From an uncultured Prevotellaceae bacterium (GTDB lineage Bacteria > Bacteroidota > Bacteroidia > Bacteroidales > Bacteroidaceae): a stretch of 64,000 nt of DNA. Of the stretch, positions 36,310-45,138 are shown piece by piece. Position 1 is the first letter of the stretch. Each line of letters opens with the position of its first letter. Position numbers and translations under genes: made by a program. The notes beneath the pieces are model-generated. The model did not search any database, was not told the origin of the DNA, and was given only the letters and a program-made list of their open reading frames with translations. Location of the stretch: positions 1 to 64,000 of the forward strand of contig OMZS01000026.1 in assembly GCA_900315565.1 (NCBI GenBank). Direction: 5' to 3'.

Positions 36310-37125
36310 ATGCAGAAATTGATTACTCTGTTTTCTTTTCTTTTGCTTGTCGGTTGTGAAAACATACCGTACAGGCAGGCCAATCAAGCACCAGCTTCTG
36401 ATTCAATTTACTATTCGGAAGATAGCATTGTCAGTAATATTGATTCGATTCCACTATATGCCAAGAAAGTAATTGAAGCTTATCCTGAATTTGCCATCAG
36501 GTATCTCATTGACAATCGTCTTGTCTTTCCAGATGGAACCACAATTCTGTGCGACGACGGAAAGAAGAAAAGTTTTATCAAGATGTTAGATGATTGCGAC
36601 ATTGAAGATATGTTTTCAATGACCTATGACACCATCAACCCTTTGCCTTCGTATCTGAATGATTGTGGAAGGGGACGTTGTGAGGCTCTGTTCAAAAAGA
36701 TGTATGGAAGCAATAAAAAAGCCGCAAGGAGAAATCTTGTTTCTGTAGATTGGTTTGGCCAAAAGATACGTTTTTCCAAGGTTAATGGTGCTGCAGACCA
36801 GTTGAGGAAAGTAGCCATTGAGCTGTCAGAGCAGCCTCAGTTGCGGTATTATTTGACAAATGCCTCGTCGTTCAATTGGAGAACAGTGAGGGGAGCCAAT
36901 CGCCAAAGTGCTCATAGCTATGGTATTGCCATTGACATCAATACATCTTTCTCTGACTACTGGCTCTGGTCAAACCCTAATTGCTCAGAGACCGACACTT
37001 TGAAGTATGCCAATCGCATTCCTTTCGAGATAGTGAAGGTATTTGAGAAGTACGGTTTTATATGGGGAGGCAGATGGTATCATTACGACACCATGCACTT
37101 TGAATTTAGACCCGAATTGTTATGA
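36310..37125 (+). CDS. M15-type D,D-carboxypeptidase-like lipoprotein
   Basis: A 271-residue envelope peptidase of the VanY/M15 group, probably trimming or splitting peptidoglycan stem peptides. The lipobox is LLVGCEN near residue 17. The zinc site is the usual pair: SAHSYGIAIDIN (His and Asp) and WYHYDTMHFEFRP (final His). The region before it (residues 30-170) is not recognised. I chose the ATG at 36310 (MQKLITLFSFLLL) because it begins the signal sequence; the open frame extends ten residues further. It stands alone between the divergent GH43 gene and luxS. Zinc ligands are intact. Confidence 0.8.
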   Translation: MQKLITLFSFLLLVGCENIPYRQANQAPASDSIYYSEDSIVSNIDSIPLYAKKVIEAYPEFAIRYLIDNRLVFPDGTTILCDDGKKKSFIKMLDDCDIEDMFSMTYDTINPLPSYLNDCGRGRCEALFKKMYGSNKKAARRNLVSVDWFGQKIRFSKVNGAADQLRKVAIELSEQPQLRYYLTNASSFNWRTVRGANRQSAHSYGIAIDINTSFSDYWLWSNPNCSETDTLKYANRIPFEIVKVFEKYGFIWGGRWYHYDTMHFEFRPELL

Positions 37126-37288
37126 TGTAGTATTTCCTAACAGGCCCCATCACCCGTCACCCAACACCCAACACCCTATTAGGGCACAATAATCTCCCGA
37201 CAGGCTAATGAATCTCAGAATTTTTATCTAACTTTGGCTCCGCCGAAGTTACTGACACTCGGAAATGAAAAGAAAAACAAGTTTTCCT

Positions 37289-37318
37289 TTTGCATTCCTC
37301 TCGTTTTTAGTAACTTTG
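37289..37318 (+). promoter_or_regulatory. Promoter for luxS
   Basis: TTTG at 37289-37292, an 18-nt spacer, and TAACTTTG at 37311-37318, 24 bases before the luxS ATG. Confidence 0.65.
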
Positions 37319-37341
37319 CACAAGATTTTAAAAGTAGCATT

Positions 37342-37836
37342 ATGGAAGTAATACAAAGTTTCACCATCGACCACACCCACCTCAAGCCGGGTATTTACGT
37401 TTCGCGCGAGGACAAAGGATTCACAACGTTTGACCTGCGCATCACCGAGCCCAATCAGGAACCTGCCGTTGCACCAGCCGCCATGCACAGCATGGAGCAC
37501 CTCATGGCCACATGGTTCCGCAACAGCGAGGCCAAGGACGATGTGGTGTATGTTGGCCCGATGGGCTGCCTCACGGGCATGTATATCATCATGACAGGCA
37601 ACTACAGCGTGGAGGACATGCGCCAACTGACCATCAAGTGCCTGCAGTGGATTCTGCAACAGACGGAGGTACCGGCCACGCGGCCCGAGGCCTGCGGCAA
37701 CTACCTGCTGCACGACCTGCCCATGTGCAAATGGGAGAGTGCCCGCTACCTGGACCGTCTGGAACACGATTTCCACTGCGAATATACCAAACTCCAGATC
37801 ACCCTCGACGACGGCAAGGTCTTTGCCGACGCATAG
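37342..37836 (+). CDS. luxS: S-ribosylhomocysteine lyase
   Basis: LuxS splits S-ribosylhomocysteine to homocysteine and DPD, the precursor of autoinducer-2, in the activated methyl cycle. The metal site is HSMEH (residues 49-53) plus Cys118 in PEACGNY; the catalytic Cys76 lies in GPMGCLTGMY. The N-terminus IDHTHLKPGIYVS is typical. Length is 164 residues, within the family range. ATG 37342 is chosen because the open frame before it lies inside the promoter region. It is a single-gene unit with its own promoter and no mtn/pfs neighbour in view. Complete and apparently functional. Confidence 0.95.
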   Translation: MEVIQSFTIDHTHLKPGIYVSREDKGFTTFDLRITEPNQEPAVAPAAMHSMEHLMATWFRNSEAKDDVVYVGPMGCLTGMYIIMTGNYSVEDMRQLTIKCLQWILQQTEVPATRPEACGNYLLHDLPMCKWESARYLDRLEHDFHCEYTKLQITLDDGKVFADA

Positions 37837-37934
37837 CGAAGAATAAGGTCAGCAGTTTGGCAAGACAAAAACGGAACAAATATCAAGAGGTGTACTGAAA
37901 ATCTATCAGTTACACCTCTTTTTCTGTCGTTTTT

Positions 37935-38825
37935 TTAATCCTCACTCACTAAATCAGATTGTTCATAATAGTATGAATAATCGATGCCCTTCATGAAGAT
38001 TTCGCGGTCATCAATGCGGTCGGTCATTGCGCTTTGGAGTAAGGCTTTGATTTTTGTGGCATCCGTCATGCTTTGGCGCATAGCTGCCAGATACTCCTTT
38101 TTGTCTATCTTACTCCAATCCACACAAAGTTTCAGGCGCGCCTTGAAGATAAGGTCGAGCCAGATGCGGGTTGCACGGCCATTACCCTCCATAAAGGGAT
38201 GGGCAACGTTCATCTCCACATACTTGTTTACAATCTCCCCGAAAGTTGTTTCTGGCATATTCTCTATGATGTCCAGGTTTTTTTTCAGATACTCGGCACG
38301 ACAAAAGAGTGTGCCGTCTTTCCAGATGGTTTTGGTGCGTATCTTTCCTGCGAAATCGTAAAGCCCGCCAAAAAGGTAAGCGTGAATCTGCTGTAAACAT
38401 TCAATGGTACCAGGCTTCATGCTATCAAGCAGACCACTCTCAACGAGCGTATAGGCTTTCTTCTTGCTCTGTCCGTCAATGCTGTTGTCGCTATAGGTGA
38501 ACCAGTGCAGGAACGAACGGGCACGGTTATTGGGATAGTTCTCCGCCAAAATCCTTACACAATCACTGTCTAAAGCATCGGCGAAACGTTGTTTGCCATC
38601 GGGAGCTTGGAATTTGAAGTCGTGAGTAACACTCACGAGTTGAATATCATCGCTGCGAAATTTCTTTTTCAGCCATCGCCAGTAGTTACCTGCTTTTACG
38701 TAGTCTTCCTCGTCATTGATGGCGCGCACGATGTCAGTGGCCGAGAACCACCATTTTGAGTTTTCCTCGTCCCAGACAGCACGTACTTCTCTGTCATTGA
38801 AAAAACGTATCGACTTTTTGCTCAT
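37935..38825 (-). CDS. Bro-N/Fic domain protein
   Basis: A 296-residue protein with two parts. Residues 1-110 resemble a Bro-N-type antirepressor DNA-binding region (VRAVWDEENSKWWFSATDIV). Residues 120-296 are a Fic domain that transfers AMP or a similar group to proteins, with the complete active motif HPFMEGNGR (209-217). Near the C-terminus DYSYYYEQ (S284, E288) fits the inhibitory SxxxE helix of self-inhibited Fic proteins, although Gln replaces the usual Gly/Asn. The start overlaps the end of a short upstream frame (ATGA). It may be a toxin-like or stress regulator; the target is unknown. The context, beside a possible restriction-methylase scar, suggests a remnant defence locus. Confidence 0.82.
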   Translation of the reverse strand: MSKKSIRFFNDREVRAVWDEENSKWWFSATDIVRAINDEEDYVKAGNYWRWLKKKFRSDDIQLVSVTHDFKFQAPDGKQRFADALDSDCVRILAENYPNNRARSFLHWFTYSDNSIDGQSKKKAYTLVESGLLDSMKPGTIECLQQIHAYLFGGLYDFAGKIRTKTIWKDGTLFCRAEYLKKNLDIIENMPETTFGEIVNKYVEMNVAHPFMEGNGRATRIWLDLIFKARLKLCVDWSKIDKKEYLAAMRQSMTDATKIKALLQSAMTDRIDDREIFMKGIDYSYYYEQSDLVSED

Positions 38826-38970
38826 CGTCCCATGATTTTAGCCATTAATGCCGCCTCTTCCATCCCAAGCTCTTGCAAATGGGCTAAGATTTCCTCGCTC
38901 TTTCCCAAACGAGGTTAGCTTTTTCTTGTATATTGACGGTTGTCCGTTTCTGTAATTCTTCGGTTGACAT
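38824..38970 (-). pseudogene. Short remnant upstream of fic, HsdM-like start
   Basis: A 28-codon frame (38884-38970) encodes MSTEELQKRTTVNIQEKANL and then VWE..., like the first residues of type I restriction methylase subunits. It ends at a TAG. Another frame continues KSEEILAHLQELGMEEAALM (and AKIMGR) up to a TGA that overlaps the fic start. A single frameshift would join them. I read it as a decayed gene or scar; neither half alone identifies the family firmly. Confidence 0.4.
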
Positions 38971-39125
38971 ATTGTTGAGGTTAATAATCAAAAGACAAAA
39001 TTACGAAAAAAATTTGAGATGCATTCACTTTTCACGTTTTTTTCCTCAAATATCAAAAAACTGAGAGCACTTAAAAAAGACCTATACAAAAAGGAAGCTA
39101 CTGAAATTCAGCAACTTCCTTGTTT

Positions 39126-39201
39126 TGGTCGGGATGAGGCGACTCGAACGCCCGACCCCTACGTCCCGAACGTAGTGCGCTACCAACTGCGCTACATCCC
39201 G
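39126..39201 (-). tRNA. tRNA-Pro (anticodon CGG), CCA encoded
   Basis: 76 nt on the minus strand. The acceptor stem is CGGGATG (39195-39201) with CATCCCG (39130-39136), followed by discriminator A and encoded CCA (39126-39128). The anticodon arm CTACG-TTCGGGA-CGTAG gives anticodon CGG. The T-arm contains GTTCGAGTC. No integrase or attachment duplication is seen next to it. Confidence 0.93.
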
Positions 39202-39308
39202 AAAGCTTTTTGAAAAGCGGTGCAAAGATAGTGCATTTTTCGCAATTACGAGCATTTTTAGGCAGAAAAAAAGAAAAAAAATACCCCGAATGCTTAATTA
39301 AAAGATTC

Positions 39309-39382
39309 TTCATGGTGATTTCATAAGAAAAACAGGGAAAAACAAGAAAAGCCAAATCAAACAAAACTTGTTTTTCCCTATT
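39309..39382. terminator. Hairpin with CAGGGAAAAACAAG element, copy 1
   Basis: AACAGGGAAAAACAAG (39331-39346) pairs, with one mismatch, with CTTGTTTTTCCCTATT (39367-39382). The stretch from about 39309 to 39350 closely matches 42736-42778, so this is a repeated element. It lies downstream of murF and upstream of tRNA-Pro on the minus strand and can act as a terminator. Confidence 0.6.
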
Positions 39383-39470
39383 TTATTGAAATGAGCAGTT
39401 CCTACTCTCTTTTTCAACTACGAACTAAACAAATGACGCGAATCATCACGACCAACAAGCAACTTCGTGT

Positions 39471-40814
39471 TCAGAGCACTTCGGGCAGCTGATAGAGGCG
39501 GATGCTGTTGCTGCCTTTGATGAGGATGCAGCAGTCGCGGGGAGGCTTCTGGGCGATGGCCGCCTTTACTTGCTCCACATCGCTGAACTTACGGAAGGGA
39601 CTGTCGGTTTTACCGAACTCCTCACCCACGAGCCAAGTGTTGGTAAGGCCATATTCGCTGAGCATGTCGGCAATGCGCTGATGCTCTTCGGCCGAGGCTT
39701 CGCCCAGTTCTCGCATGTCGCCAAGGATGGCCATTTTGTTTTCCATTTTCATGTCGCGGAAATTCCTGAGGGCTGCCGCCATGCTGGTGGGGTTGGCATT
39801 GTAGGCATCTACGATAAGGGTGTTGCTGGCAGTGCGCGTGAGCTGCGAGCGATTGTTGCTGGGAATGTAGTTGCTCAGCGCGTGGTTGATTTGCGGAATA
39901 TCGACATCGAAGAACAGTCCCACCGAGATGGCTGCCAGCATGTTGTAGAGATTATACGAGCCGATGAGATGGGTTTGCACCTCTTCCTTGGGCGAGTCGC
40001 CCTCTTCGTCGCTAATCCACCAACGGAACTTCAGGAAAGGCGCACATTCGACCACTTCGCCTTTGACAACAATGTCCTCATTGTTGCCTGTGCCGTAGGC
40101 AGCCTGAAGAATGATGCCCCGCTCGTCGGCCATTTGCATCAGGTCCTTGTCATCGGCATTGATAAACACAAAGCCATGGTCGGGGTCGCCCTCCTCGCCG
40201 CGCTTGCGCAGATAGTCGTAGAGCTCGCCCTTGGTTTTTTTCACGCCCTCGAACGAGCCGAAGCCCTGCAAGTGGGCACGGCCCACGTTGGTGATGAGTC
40301 CGCAGGTAGGTTCGGCGGTTTCAACGAGGGTCTTGATGTCGCCCGGATGGCTGGCTCCCATCTCTACGACGGCTATCTCGTGGTCGCCGTTGAGCCTGAA
40401 GAGGGTTTTGGGCACACCCACGTCGTTGTTAAAGTTGCCCTGCGTGGCCATAACGTTGTATTGCTCGGCGAGAACGGTGGCCACAAGCTCTTTGGTGGTG
40501 GTTTTGCCATTGGTGCCAGTGATGCCCACCACGGGAATGTCGAACTGCCGGCGGTGTTCGCGAGCCAACAGCTTGAATGTCTGCAAGCAGTCGTCAACAA
40601 GGATGAACTGGTCCTTACGGCTGTCATCGATGGCTTGTGGCTCATCGACGATAGCATAGGCGCATCCCTGCTGGAGAGCCTTGGCCGCAAAGTCGTTGCC
40701 ATTAAACGAGTCACCTTTCAGGGCGACGAAAATGCTTCCTTCGGGACAGTCGCGGCTGTCGGTGGTAATGTACGGATGCTGCTTGTAGAGCTGGTATAGT
40801 TTTTTGATGTCCAT
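39471..40814 (-). CDS. murF: UDP-MurNAc-tripeptide--D-Ala-D-Ala ligase
   Basis: Cytoplasmic Mur ligase that adds D-Ala-D-Ala to UDP-MurNAc-tripeptide, the last soluble step of the peptidoglycan precursor. The substrate-binding N-domain has ITTDSRDCPEGSIFVALKG. The P-loop GITGTNGKTTTKE is at residues 97-109, followed by TQGNFNNDVGVP and the central-domain block VEMGASHPGDI. The C-domain has DAYNANPTSM. Length is 447 residues. I chose ATG 40812-40814 (MDIKKLYQLYKQH), since the 22 residues before it have no family likeness. A TATCTTTG element (plus CAAAGATA, 40838-40845) lies 24 bases upstream. It is separate from the mur/dcw cluster, as often in Bacteroidales. Confidence 0.94.
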   Translation of the reverse strand: MDIKKLYQLYKQHPYITTDSRDCPEGSIFVALKGDSFNGNDFAAKALQQGCAYAIVDEPQAIDDSRKDQFILVDDCLQTFKLLAREHRRQFDIPVVGITGTNGKTTTKELVATVLAEQYNVMATQGNFNNDVGVPKTLFRLNGDHEIAVVEMGASHPGDIKTLVETAEPTCGLITNVGRAHLQGFGSFEGVKKTKGELYDYLRKRGEEGDPDHGFVFINADDKDLMQMADERGIILQAAYGTGNNEDIVVKGEVVECAPFLKFRWWISDEEGDSPKEEVQTHLIGSYNLYNMLAAISVGLFFDVDIPQINHALSNYIPSNNRSQLTRTASNTLIVDAYNANPTSMAAALRNFRDMKMENKMAILGDMRELGEASAEEHQRIADMLSEYGLTNTWLVGEEFGKTDSPFRKFSDVEQVKAAIAQKPPRDCCILIKGSNSIRLYQLPEVL

Positions 40815-40837
40815 GACGTGTTTTTTATTTGTTAGTG

Positions 40838-40845
40838 CAAAGATA
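40838..40845 (-). promoter_or_regulatory. Possible -7 element for murF
   Basis: Minus strand TATCTTTG fits TAnnTTTG, 24 bases before the murF ATG. No matching TTTG is found at the usual distance. Confidence 0.4.
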
Positions 40846-40887
40846 TTCAATATTTTCGGAATAGAATTGTATTTATGCAAGTTTTAT

Positions 40888-40918
40888 TTTGTAATTAGCC
40901 GAATTTGTCATACCTTTG
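40888..40918 (+). promoter_or_regulatory. Promoter for folP
   Basis: TTTG at 40888-40891, 19-nt spacer, TACCTTTG at 40911-40918. The leader to the folP ATG is about 80 nt. Confidence 0.7.
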
Positions 40919-41004
40919 CTAATGTAAACACTAAAGGCCGACGAACAGAGAGCACCCGCATTGCTTGACAAGCAGGCAACGAGATCTTTCTGAACAACCA
41001 CAAA

Positions 41005-41871
41005 ATGGAATACCAGATACAAACGAACGGACGGCTGCTGGGATTCAACCCGCCGCTGGTGATGGGCATTCTGAATGCCACGCCCGACTCGTTCTACAGC
41101 GGCAGCCGACAGCAGACGGAAAAACAGATAGCCGAACGCACACTACAGATAGTGAGCCAGGGCGGAGCCATCATCGACGTGGGTGCCTTCTCAACACGCC
41201 CTGGCGCAGCAGAAGTGAGTCAGGCCGACGAGATGGCGCGTCTGCGCACTGCCCTGAGCATTGTGCGCCGCGAGGCGGCAGAGGCCATTGTGTCGGTAGA
41301 TACGTTTCGGCCCGAGGTGGCCCGTATGGCGGTAGAGGAATACGGAGCCAACATCATCAACGATGTCTCGGAAGGCGGGCTGACGGGTGTGGCGGGTGTT
41401 CCGCTGAGCGACAGACGCGAAGGAACGGCCGACGACGCCACCGACGTGCCGGCCATGTTCAGCATGGTGGCCAAGCTACAGGTGCCCTACATCCTGATGT
41501 CGGTACAGCCCACCCTGCGCGACACCTTGCTGAGCTTTGCCCACAAAACGGAGCAGCTGCGCGCCTTGGGACAAAAGGACATGATACTCGACCCGGGATT
41601 CGGGTTCGGCAAATCACTGCAGCAGAACTACGAGCTGCTGGCACAGCTCGAAAAACTCAACGTGCTGGGGCTGCCGCTGCTGGTGGGCGTGAGCCGCAAG
41701 TCGATGATTTTCCGCCAACTGTGCACAACGCCCGACGAAGCCCTCAACGGCACCACTGCCCTCCATGCCGTGGCACTGATGAAAGGCGCCTCTATTCTGC
41801 GGGTGCACGACGTGCGCGAGGCAGTAGAGGCCGTGAAGCTCGTTGAAGCCGTCAGACAATTTGAGAAATAA
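41005..41871 (+). CDS. folP: Dihydropteroate synthase
   Basis: Condenses p-aminobenzoate with dihydropterin pyrophosphate in folate synthesis; the target of sulfonamides. Signature blocks: MGILNATPDSFYSG near the N-terminus, IIDVGAFSTRPGAAEVSQ (family form GxxSTRPG), SVDTFRPEVARMAV, INDVSEGG, DMILDPGFGFGKS and VGVSRKSMI. 288 residues, normal size. It diverges from murF with its own promoter and is followed after 54 bases by the diadenylate cyclase gene cdaA, a neighbour pair common in Bacteroidetes. No odd feature seen. Confidence 0.95.
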   Translation: MEYQIQTNGRLLGFNPPLVMGILNATPDSFYSGSRQQTEKQIAERTLQIVSQGGAIIDVGAFSTRPGAAEVSQADEMARLRTALSIVRREAAEAIVSVDTFRPEVARMAVEEYGANIINDVSEGGLTGVAGVPLSDRREGTADDATDVPAMFSMVAKLQVPYILMSVQPTLRDTLLSFAHKTEQLRALGQKDMILDPGFGFGKSLQQNYELLAQLEKLNVLGLPLLVGVSRKSMIFRQLCTTPDEALNGTTALHAVALMKGASILRVHDVREAVEAVKLVEAVRQFEK

Positions 41872-41925
41872 TTCAACTATCGCAGGTAAAAGAAAACAAG
41901 GAGTTCAATAGAAAATCTATACTAC

Positions 41926-42702
41926 ATGTTCGCATTCGGAATAAAAGATTTCATCGACATATTTCTTGTCGCCCTGTTGCTTTACTACAGCTACAAGGTG
42001 ATGAAAGAGTCGCGCTCGGTCAACGTGTTCATCGGCATCATGATATTTGTGGTCATTTGGCTGCTGGTGAGCCAGGTGTTGGAAATGCGTCTGCTGGGAA
42101 GCATCATGGACAAACTGGTCAGCGTGGGTGTGCTGGCGCTCATTGTGCTCTTCCAGGACGAAATACGCAAGTTCCTCTACGTGATGGGTGGCCACCAGAG
42201 CGTCAAGCCTCTGATGAACATCTTCAACTTCGGACGCGAGAAGAAAGAGAAAACCGACAAGAGCGTCATCATGCCCATCGTCATGGCCTGCATGAGCATG
42301 AGCAAGAGTCGCGTAGGCGCGCTCATCGTCATCGAACGGGCTGCTCCACTCGACGACATCGTGGCCACGGGCGACCGCATCGATGCCATCATCAACCAGC
42401 GGCTCATAGAAAACATTTTCTTTAAGAACTCGCCCCTGCACGACGGTGCCATGGTGGTGTCGCAGAAACGCATCAAAGCCGCCGGCTGCATTCTGCCCGT
42501 CAGCCACGACATGGACATACCCAAAGAGCTGGGTCTGCGCCACCGTGCTGCTATGGGCATCTCGCAGGACAGCGATGCCATTGCTGTTGTGGTGAGCGAA
42601 GAAACGGGACGCATCTCGGTGGCCATCAACGGACAGTTCCACCTACGTCTCTCGGCCGAGCAACTTGAAATATTGCTCACCGAACAAATGGAGGAGCAAT
42701 AG
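41926..42702 (+). CDS. cdaA: Diadenylate cyclase CdaA
   Basis: Membrane-bound enzyme that joins two ATP molecules to form cyclic di-AMP, a messenger for potassium and envelope balance. Three hydrophobic helices occupy about residues 5-80 (FLVALLLYYSY, VFIGIMIFVVIWLLV and LVSVGVLALIVLF). The DAC domain follows with the catalytic DGA (173-175, in LHDGAMVV) and RHR (205-207, in GLRHRAAMGIS). Length is 258 residues, typical. It follows folP in the same direction and probably shares its transcript. A strong bidirectional hairpin ends it at 42758-42826. Confidence 0.94.
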   Translation: MFAFGIKDFIDIFLVALLLYYSYKVMKESRSVNVFIGIMIFVVIWLLVSQVLEMRLLGSIMDKLVSVGVLALIVLFQDEIRKFLYVMGGHQSVKPLMNIFNFGREKKEKTDKSVIMPIVMACMSMSKSRVGALIVIERAAPLDDIVATGDRIDAIINQRLIENIFFKNSPLHDGAMVVSQKRIKAAGCILPVSHDMDIPKELGLRHRAAMGISQDSDAIAVVVSEETGRISVAINGQFHLRLSAEQLEILLTEQMEEQ

Positions 42703-42757
42703 AAGGTCTATTAGCGCAGGAATAGGAAGGAACCATTCATGGTGGTTTCAATAGAAA

Positions 42758-42826
42758 AAACAGGGAAAAACAAGAAAACAGGGAAAAACAAATTCTTTCC
42801 TATGGTTTTCTTGTTTTTCCCTGTTT
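42758..42826. terminator. Bidirectional terminator, CAGGGAAAAACAAG element copy 2
   Basis: 22-bp perfect arms at 42758-42779 and 42805-42826 lie between the converging cdaA and 42858-43529 genes, with T-rich sides. The left arm region (42736-42778) closely matches 39309-39350, showing a repeated terminator-like element. Confidence 0.75.
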
Positions 42827-42857
42827 TTCTTGTTTTATTAAATAGCTCAAATGTTAG

Positions 42858-43529
42858 CTATTGAGCCAAGAACTTGAGCAGTGTGGCAAGGCTTTCGGGA
42901 TTTTTCCACTTGATTTTGTTCTCCTTCAGAAACTTCTTCAACTCGTCGGCACGGCTGTCGCCAAGATACTTGTCAACGCCCCGCTTGGTGGCCTCCACCT
43001 GGGTGCCGTTCAGAATGAAGTAGTAAGTGTCGATCAGGGGAATGCCGCTGCCTTCGTAGCGCTGCTGTTCAAGCTGTGCGAGGTCGGGGTTGTCGAGTCC
43101 GCCAAGGTTGAGCGACGAGAGGTCGCGCTTGGCCGACGAGTTGAGACTGGCCCCATAGGCGCCCGAACCCTCCTGCAGAGCGTCGAAGTCGGCGCGAGTG
43201 AGTTTCACAAGCAGCTGCGTGCCCTCGGTGGCAAGAATCTTCATCATTTTGTGGTCGCAAAACACAAAAGCATCGTTGTCCATTTCCACGCGCACCACGT
43301 TCTTATCGTCGCTCTGATAGATTTTACCGTCGGTGCCGATGTAGTGGAGCACATTGCCCCAAAGGTGAATATTGAGGTTGCTCTCGCTCTTGGTGTTGTT
43401 GTCCAGATAGATGGTGCCCGGGCCGAAATCAGAGTAGAGATAGGGCCAGCGGGTGTTGGGCTCGTACTGCTGAGCGCTGGCTGCCAGTGCCGACAGCAGG
43501 CAAAGCATGAGAAAAATCCTGGTTTTCAT
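42858..43529 (-). CDS. Secreted protein of unknown function
   Basis: A 223-residue exported protein. The signal peptide is MKTRIFLMLCLLSALAASAQ. The mature part begins QYEPNTRWPYLYSDFGPGTI and looks beta-rich in its first half (LHYIGTDGKIYQSDDKNVVR), with a helical, Lys-rich C-terminus. I do not recognise the family. It begins 13 bases after the stop of the C10 protease in the same direction, so the two may share a transcript; a role tied to the protease (for example inhibitor or partner) is possible but unproven. Confidence 0.6.
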   Translation of the reverse strand: MKTRIFLMLCLLSALAASAQQYEPNTRWPYLYSDFGPGTIYLDNNTKSESNLNIHLWGNVLHYIGTDGKIYQSDDKNVVRVEMDNDAFVFCDHKMMKILATEGTQLLVKLTRADFDALQEGSGAYGASLNSSAKRDLSSLNLGGLDNPDLAQLEQQRYEGSGIPLIDTYYFILNGTQVEATKRGVDKYLGDSRADELKKFLKENKIKWKNPESLATLLKFLAQ

Positions 43530-43542
43530 ACGCTTGTTACAC

Positions 43543-45108
43543 TTATTTTAAAATGACTTTCGTGGTTCGTGTGCTGCCGTCGCTCATGCGCTGACGAATG
43601 ATGTTCAGGCCGGGCTGCGGCGTGCTGAGCTGAGCGCCCGAGGGGCTGAAGTACTGCTCACTGGCCGTAGTGGCAGGCGCCTGCGCACTGCTGATGGCAT
43701 CGACGTTGGACACATGGATGGTGAAATCGCGGCTCACCGATGCCTTGTTCTTGGTGTTGGTGGCAGTGATGGTGACGGTGTAGTCGCCCACCTCGAGATT
43801 GTCCTCGGTGGTAACCAGCTCGCCATTCTTCACTTCGAACGGAGCGGGCAGATAGTCGCCCCAGAGCGGAGCCCACTCGCCTTGCACCTTGAACGAATAT
43901 GTGGGATTCTCGGCCTCGCTCTCAACAGTGATGTCGCCCACCTTGGTGCCCTTGGGTTTTCCGGCAAGCACAATGTTGTGAGAGAGCACAATGTTGCTGG
44001 GCTTCTCAGATGGGGCACGAATACCCACAACCACTCCCTGGCCCTCGGTGTAGTCCATGTCCATGGTCTTGTCGCGCAAGGCGTCGAGAGAGAAGTAATC
44101 GTTGTTAGAACCGCCCCAGCCCCAATTGACGTGATACCACTGGCCGTTGTAACCATCGAGATTGAAACAGTGACCGTAGCTCTTTTTGGGGTCATAGCCG
44201 CTGTAGGCCACGGCACGGCCAGCCTTCAGTTCGTTCAGGATGAGGTCGTTCCAGTCGCTGTTGCTGAAATCTTTGCGGCTATAGAATTTAACGCTATTGG
44301 GATAGCTGAAGTTGCGCTGCAAAGCTGCGGGAATATAAGAGGTCTGCGTGCCAGAGCCGTCGGTGCCGTAATCCATCTTTACGGCCACGCCGCAATGCCA
44401 GAGCAGACGGGCCACGTCGTCGCGGTCGTTGGCACCCGAGAGAATGTTATTCCAGTTGTAGGCAGGCTCCTTGTCGTAATTAATATACATAGAGCCGTAA
44501 TTCTCGCTGGTGTAAGAAAATTCGCCCACAGGACGCTTGGGCCACTTGGCCACACTCATAGCCTGAGCCATGCCCACGGCCACACAGCCCACGAGAGCCC
44601 GGCCATTGGCATCCTCGGGACAATATTTATTGAATTTACCCGACTGGTTCCAGTTGACTTTTATCAGCGGTTCAACTTTGTCGCTGCCCGAAGCCTTGCG
44701 AGGAGCCTTATTGGGGCGGCTGGCCTGCTGCCAGCCCTTGTGAGGCTCGCTGAATAGGCGGGCATTGCGCACCACCTGCTGGGCATAGACTTCCATCATG
44801 CCACGGAAATTCTCGGGCTGATTCTCGGTCTGGAAAACGCCATCGGGCGAATAGCCGATAAAGGGCGACGACATGTCGTCGGCGGAGATCATGGCCCAGC
44901 CACCGGGAGTGAACTGCACCACATAGTAAGCTTTCTGGCCTTCGTAGCTGAAGGCACGTACTGACTTCAACTGAGCACTGAAGCCGTCAACTTGCTCTTC
45001 GAGCAGCTGGCGGGCCTTGGCAACAGCCGTTTCGGGGCTAATCTCGTTGGCCTGAGCTGCAGTGAGTGGCATGAGAACTGCCAAGAGCAGAATGAATTTT
45101 TTGAACAT
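43543..45108 (-). CDS. C10 family cysteine protease (streptopain-like)
   Basis: A secreted protease of the SpeB/interpain group. The signal peptide is MFKKFILLLAVLMPLTAAQA. A Spi-type propeptide (about residues 22-140) contains YYVVQFTPGGWAMISADD. The catalytic domain has Cys175 in ALVGCVAVGMAQAM, His313 in SYGHCFNLDGY and the NWGWGG strand. An Ig-like module and a type IX sorting tail (EQYFSPSGAQLSTPQPGLNI...) follow to residue 521. Related Prevotella enzymes degrade host proteins; that role is inferred here. It is separated from the susCD operon by a strong terminator and is followed by a small secreted protein gene. The active site is intact. Confidence 0.88.
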   Translation of the reverse strand: MFKKFILLLAVLMPLTAAQANEISPETAVAKARQLLEEQVDGFSAQLKSVRAFSYEGQKAYYVVQFTPGGWAMISADDMSSPFIGYSPDGVFQTENQPENFRGMMEVYAQQVVRNARLFSEPHKGWQQASRPNKAPRKASGSDKVEPLIKVNWNQSGKFNKYCPEDANGRALVGCVAVGMAQAMSVAKWPKRPVGEFSYTSENYGSMYINYDKEPAYNWNNILSGANDRDDVARLLWHCGVAVKMDYGTDGSGTQTSYIPAALQRNFSYPNSVKFYSRKDFSNSDWNDLILNELKAGRAVAYSGYDPKKSYGHCFNLDGYNGQWYHVNWGWGGSNNDYFSLDALRDKTMDMDYTEGQGVVVGIRAPSEKPSNIVLSHNIVLAGKPKGTKVGDITVESEAENPTYSFKVQGEWAPLWGDYLPAPFEVKNGELVTTEDNLEVGDYTVTITATNTKNKASVSRDFTIHVSNVDAISSAQAPATTASEQYFSPSGAQLSTPQPGLNIIRQRMSDGSTRTTKVILK

Positions 45109-45138
45109 CTTGGAAATGAGTAATTAAATGGTTAATAA

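Noticed and set aside
39126-39201. tRNA-Pro as an integration site of a mobile island
   Set aside because: No integrase gene and no duplicated tRNA end were found on either side.
39570-40799. 409-residue open frame opposite murF
   Set aside because: Antisense shadow of murF.
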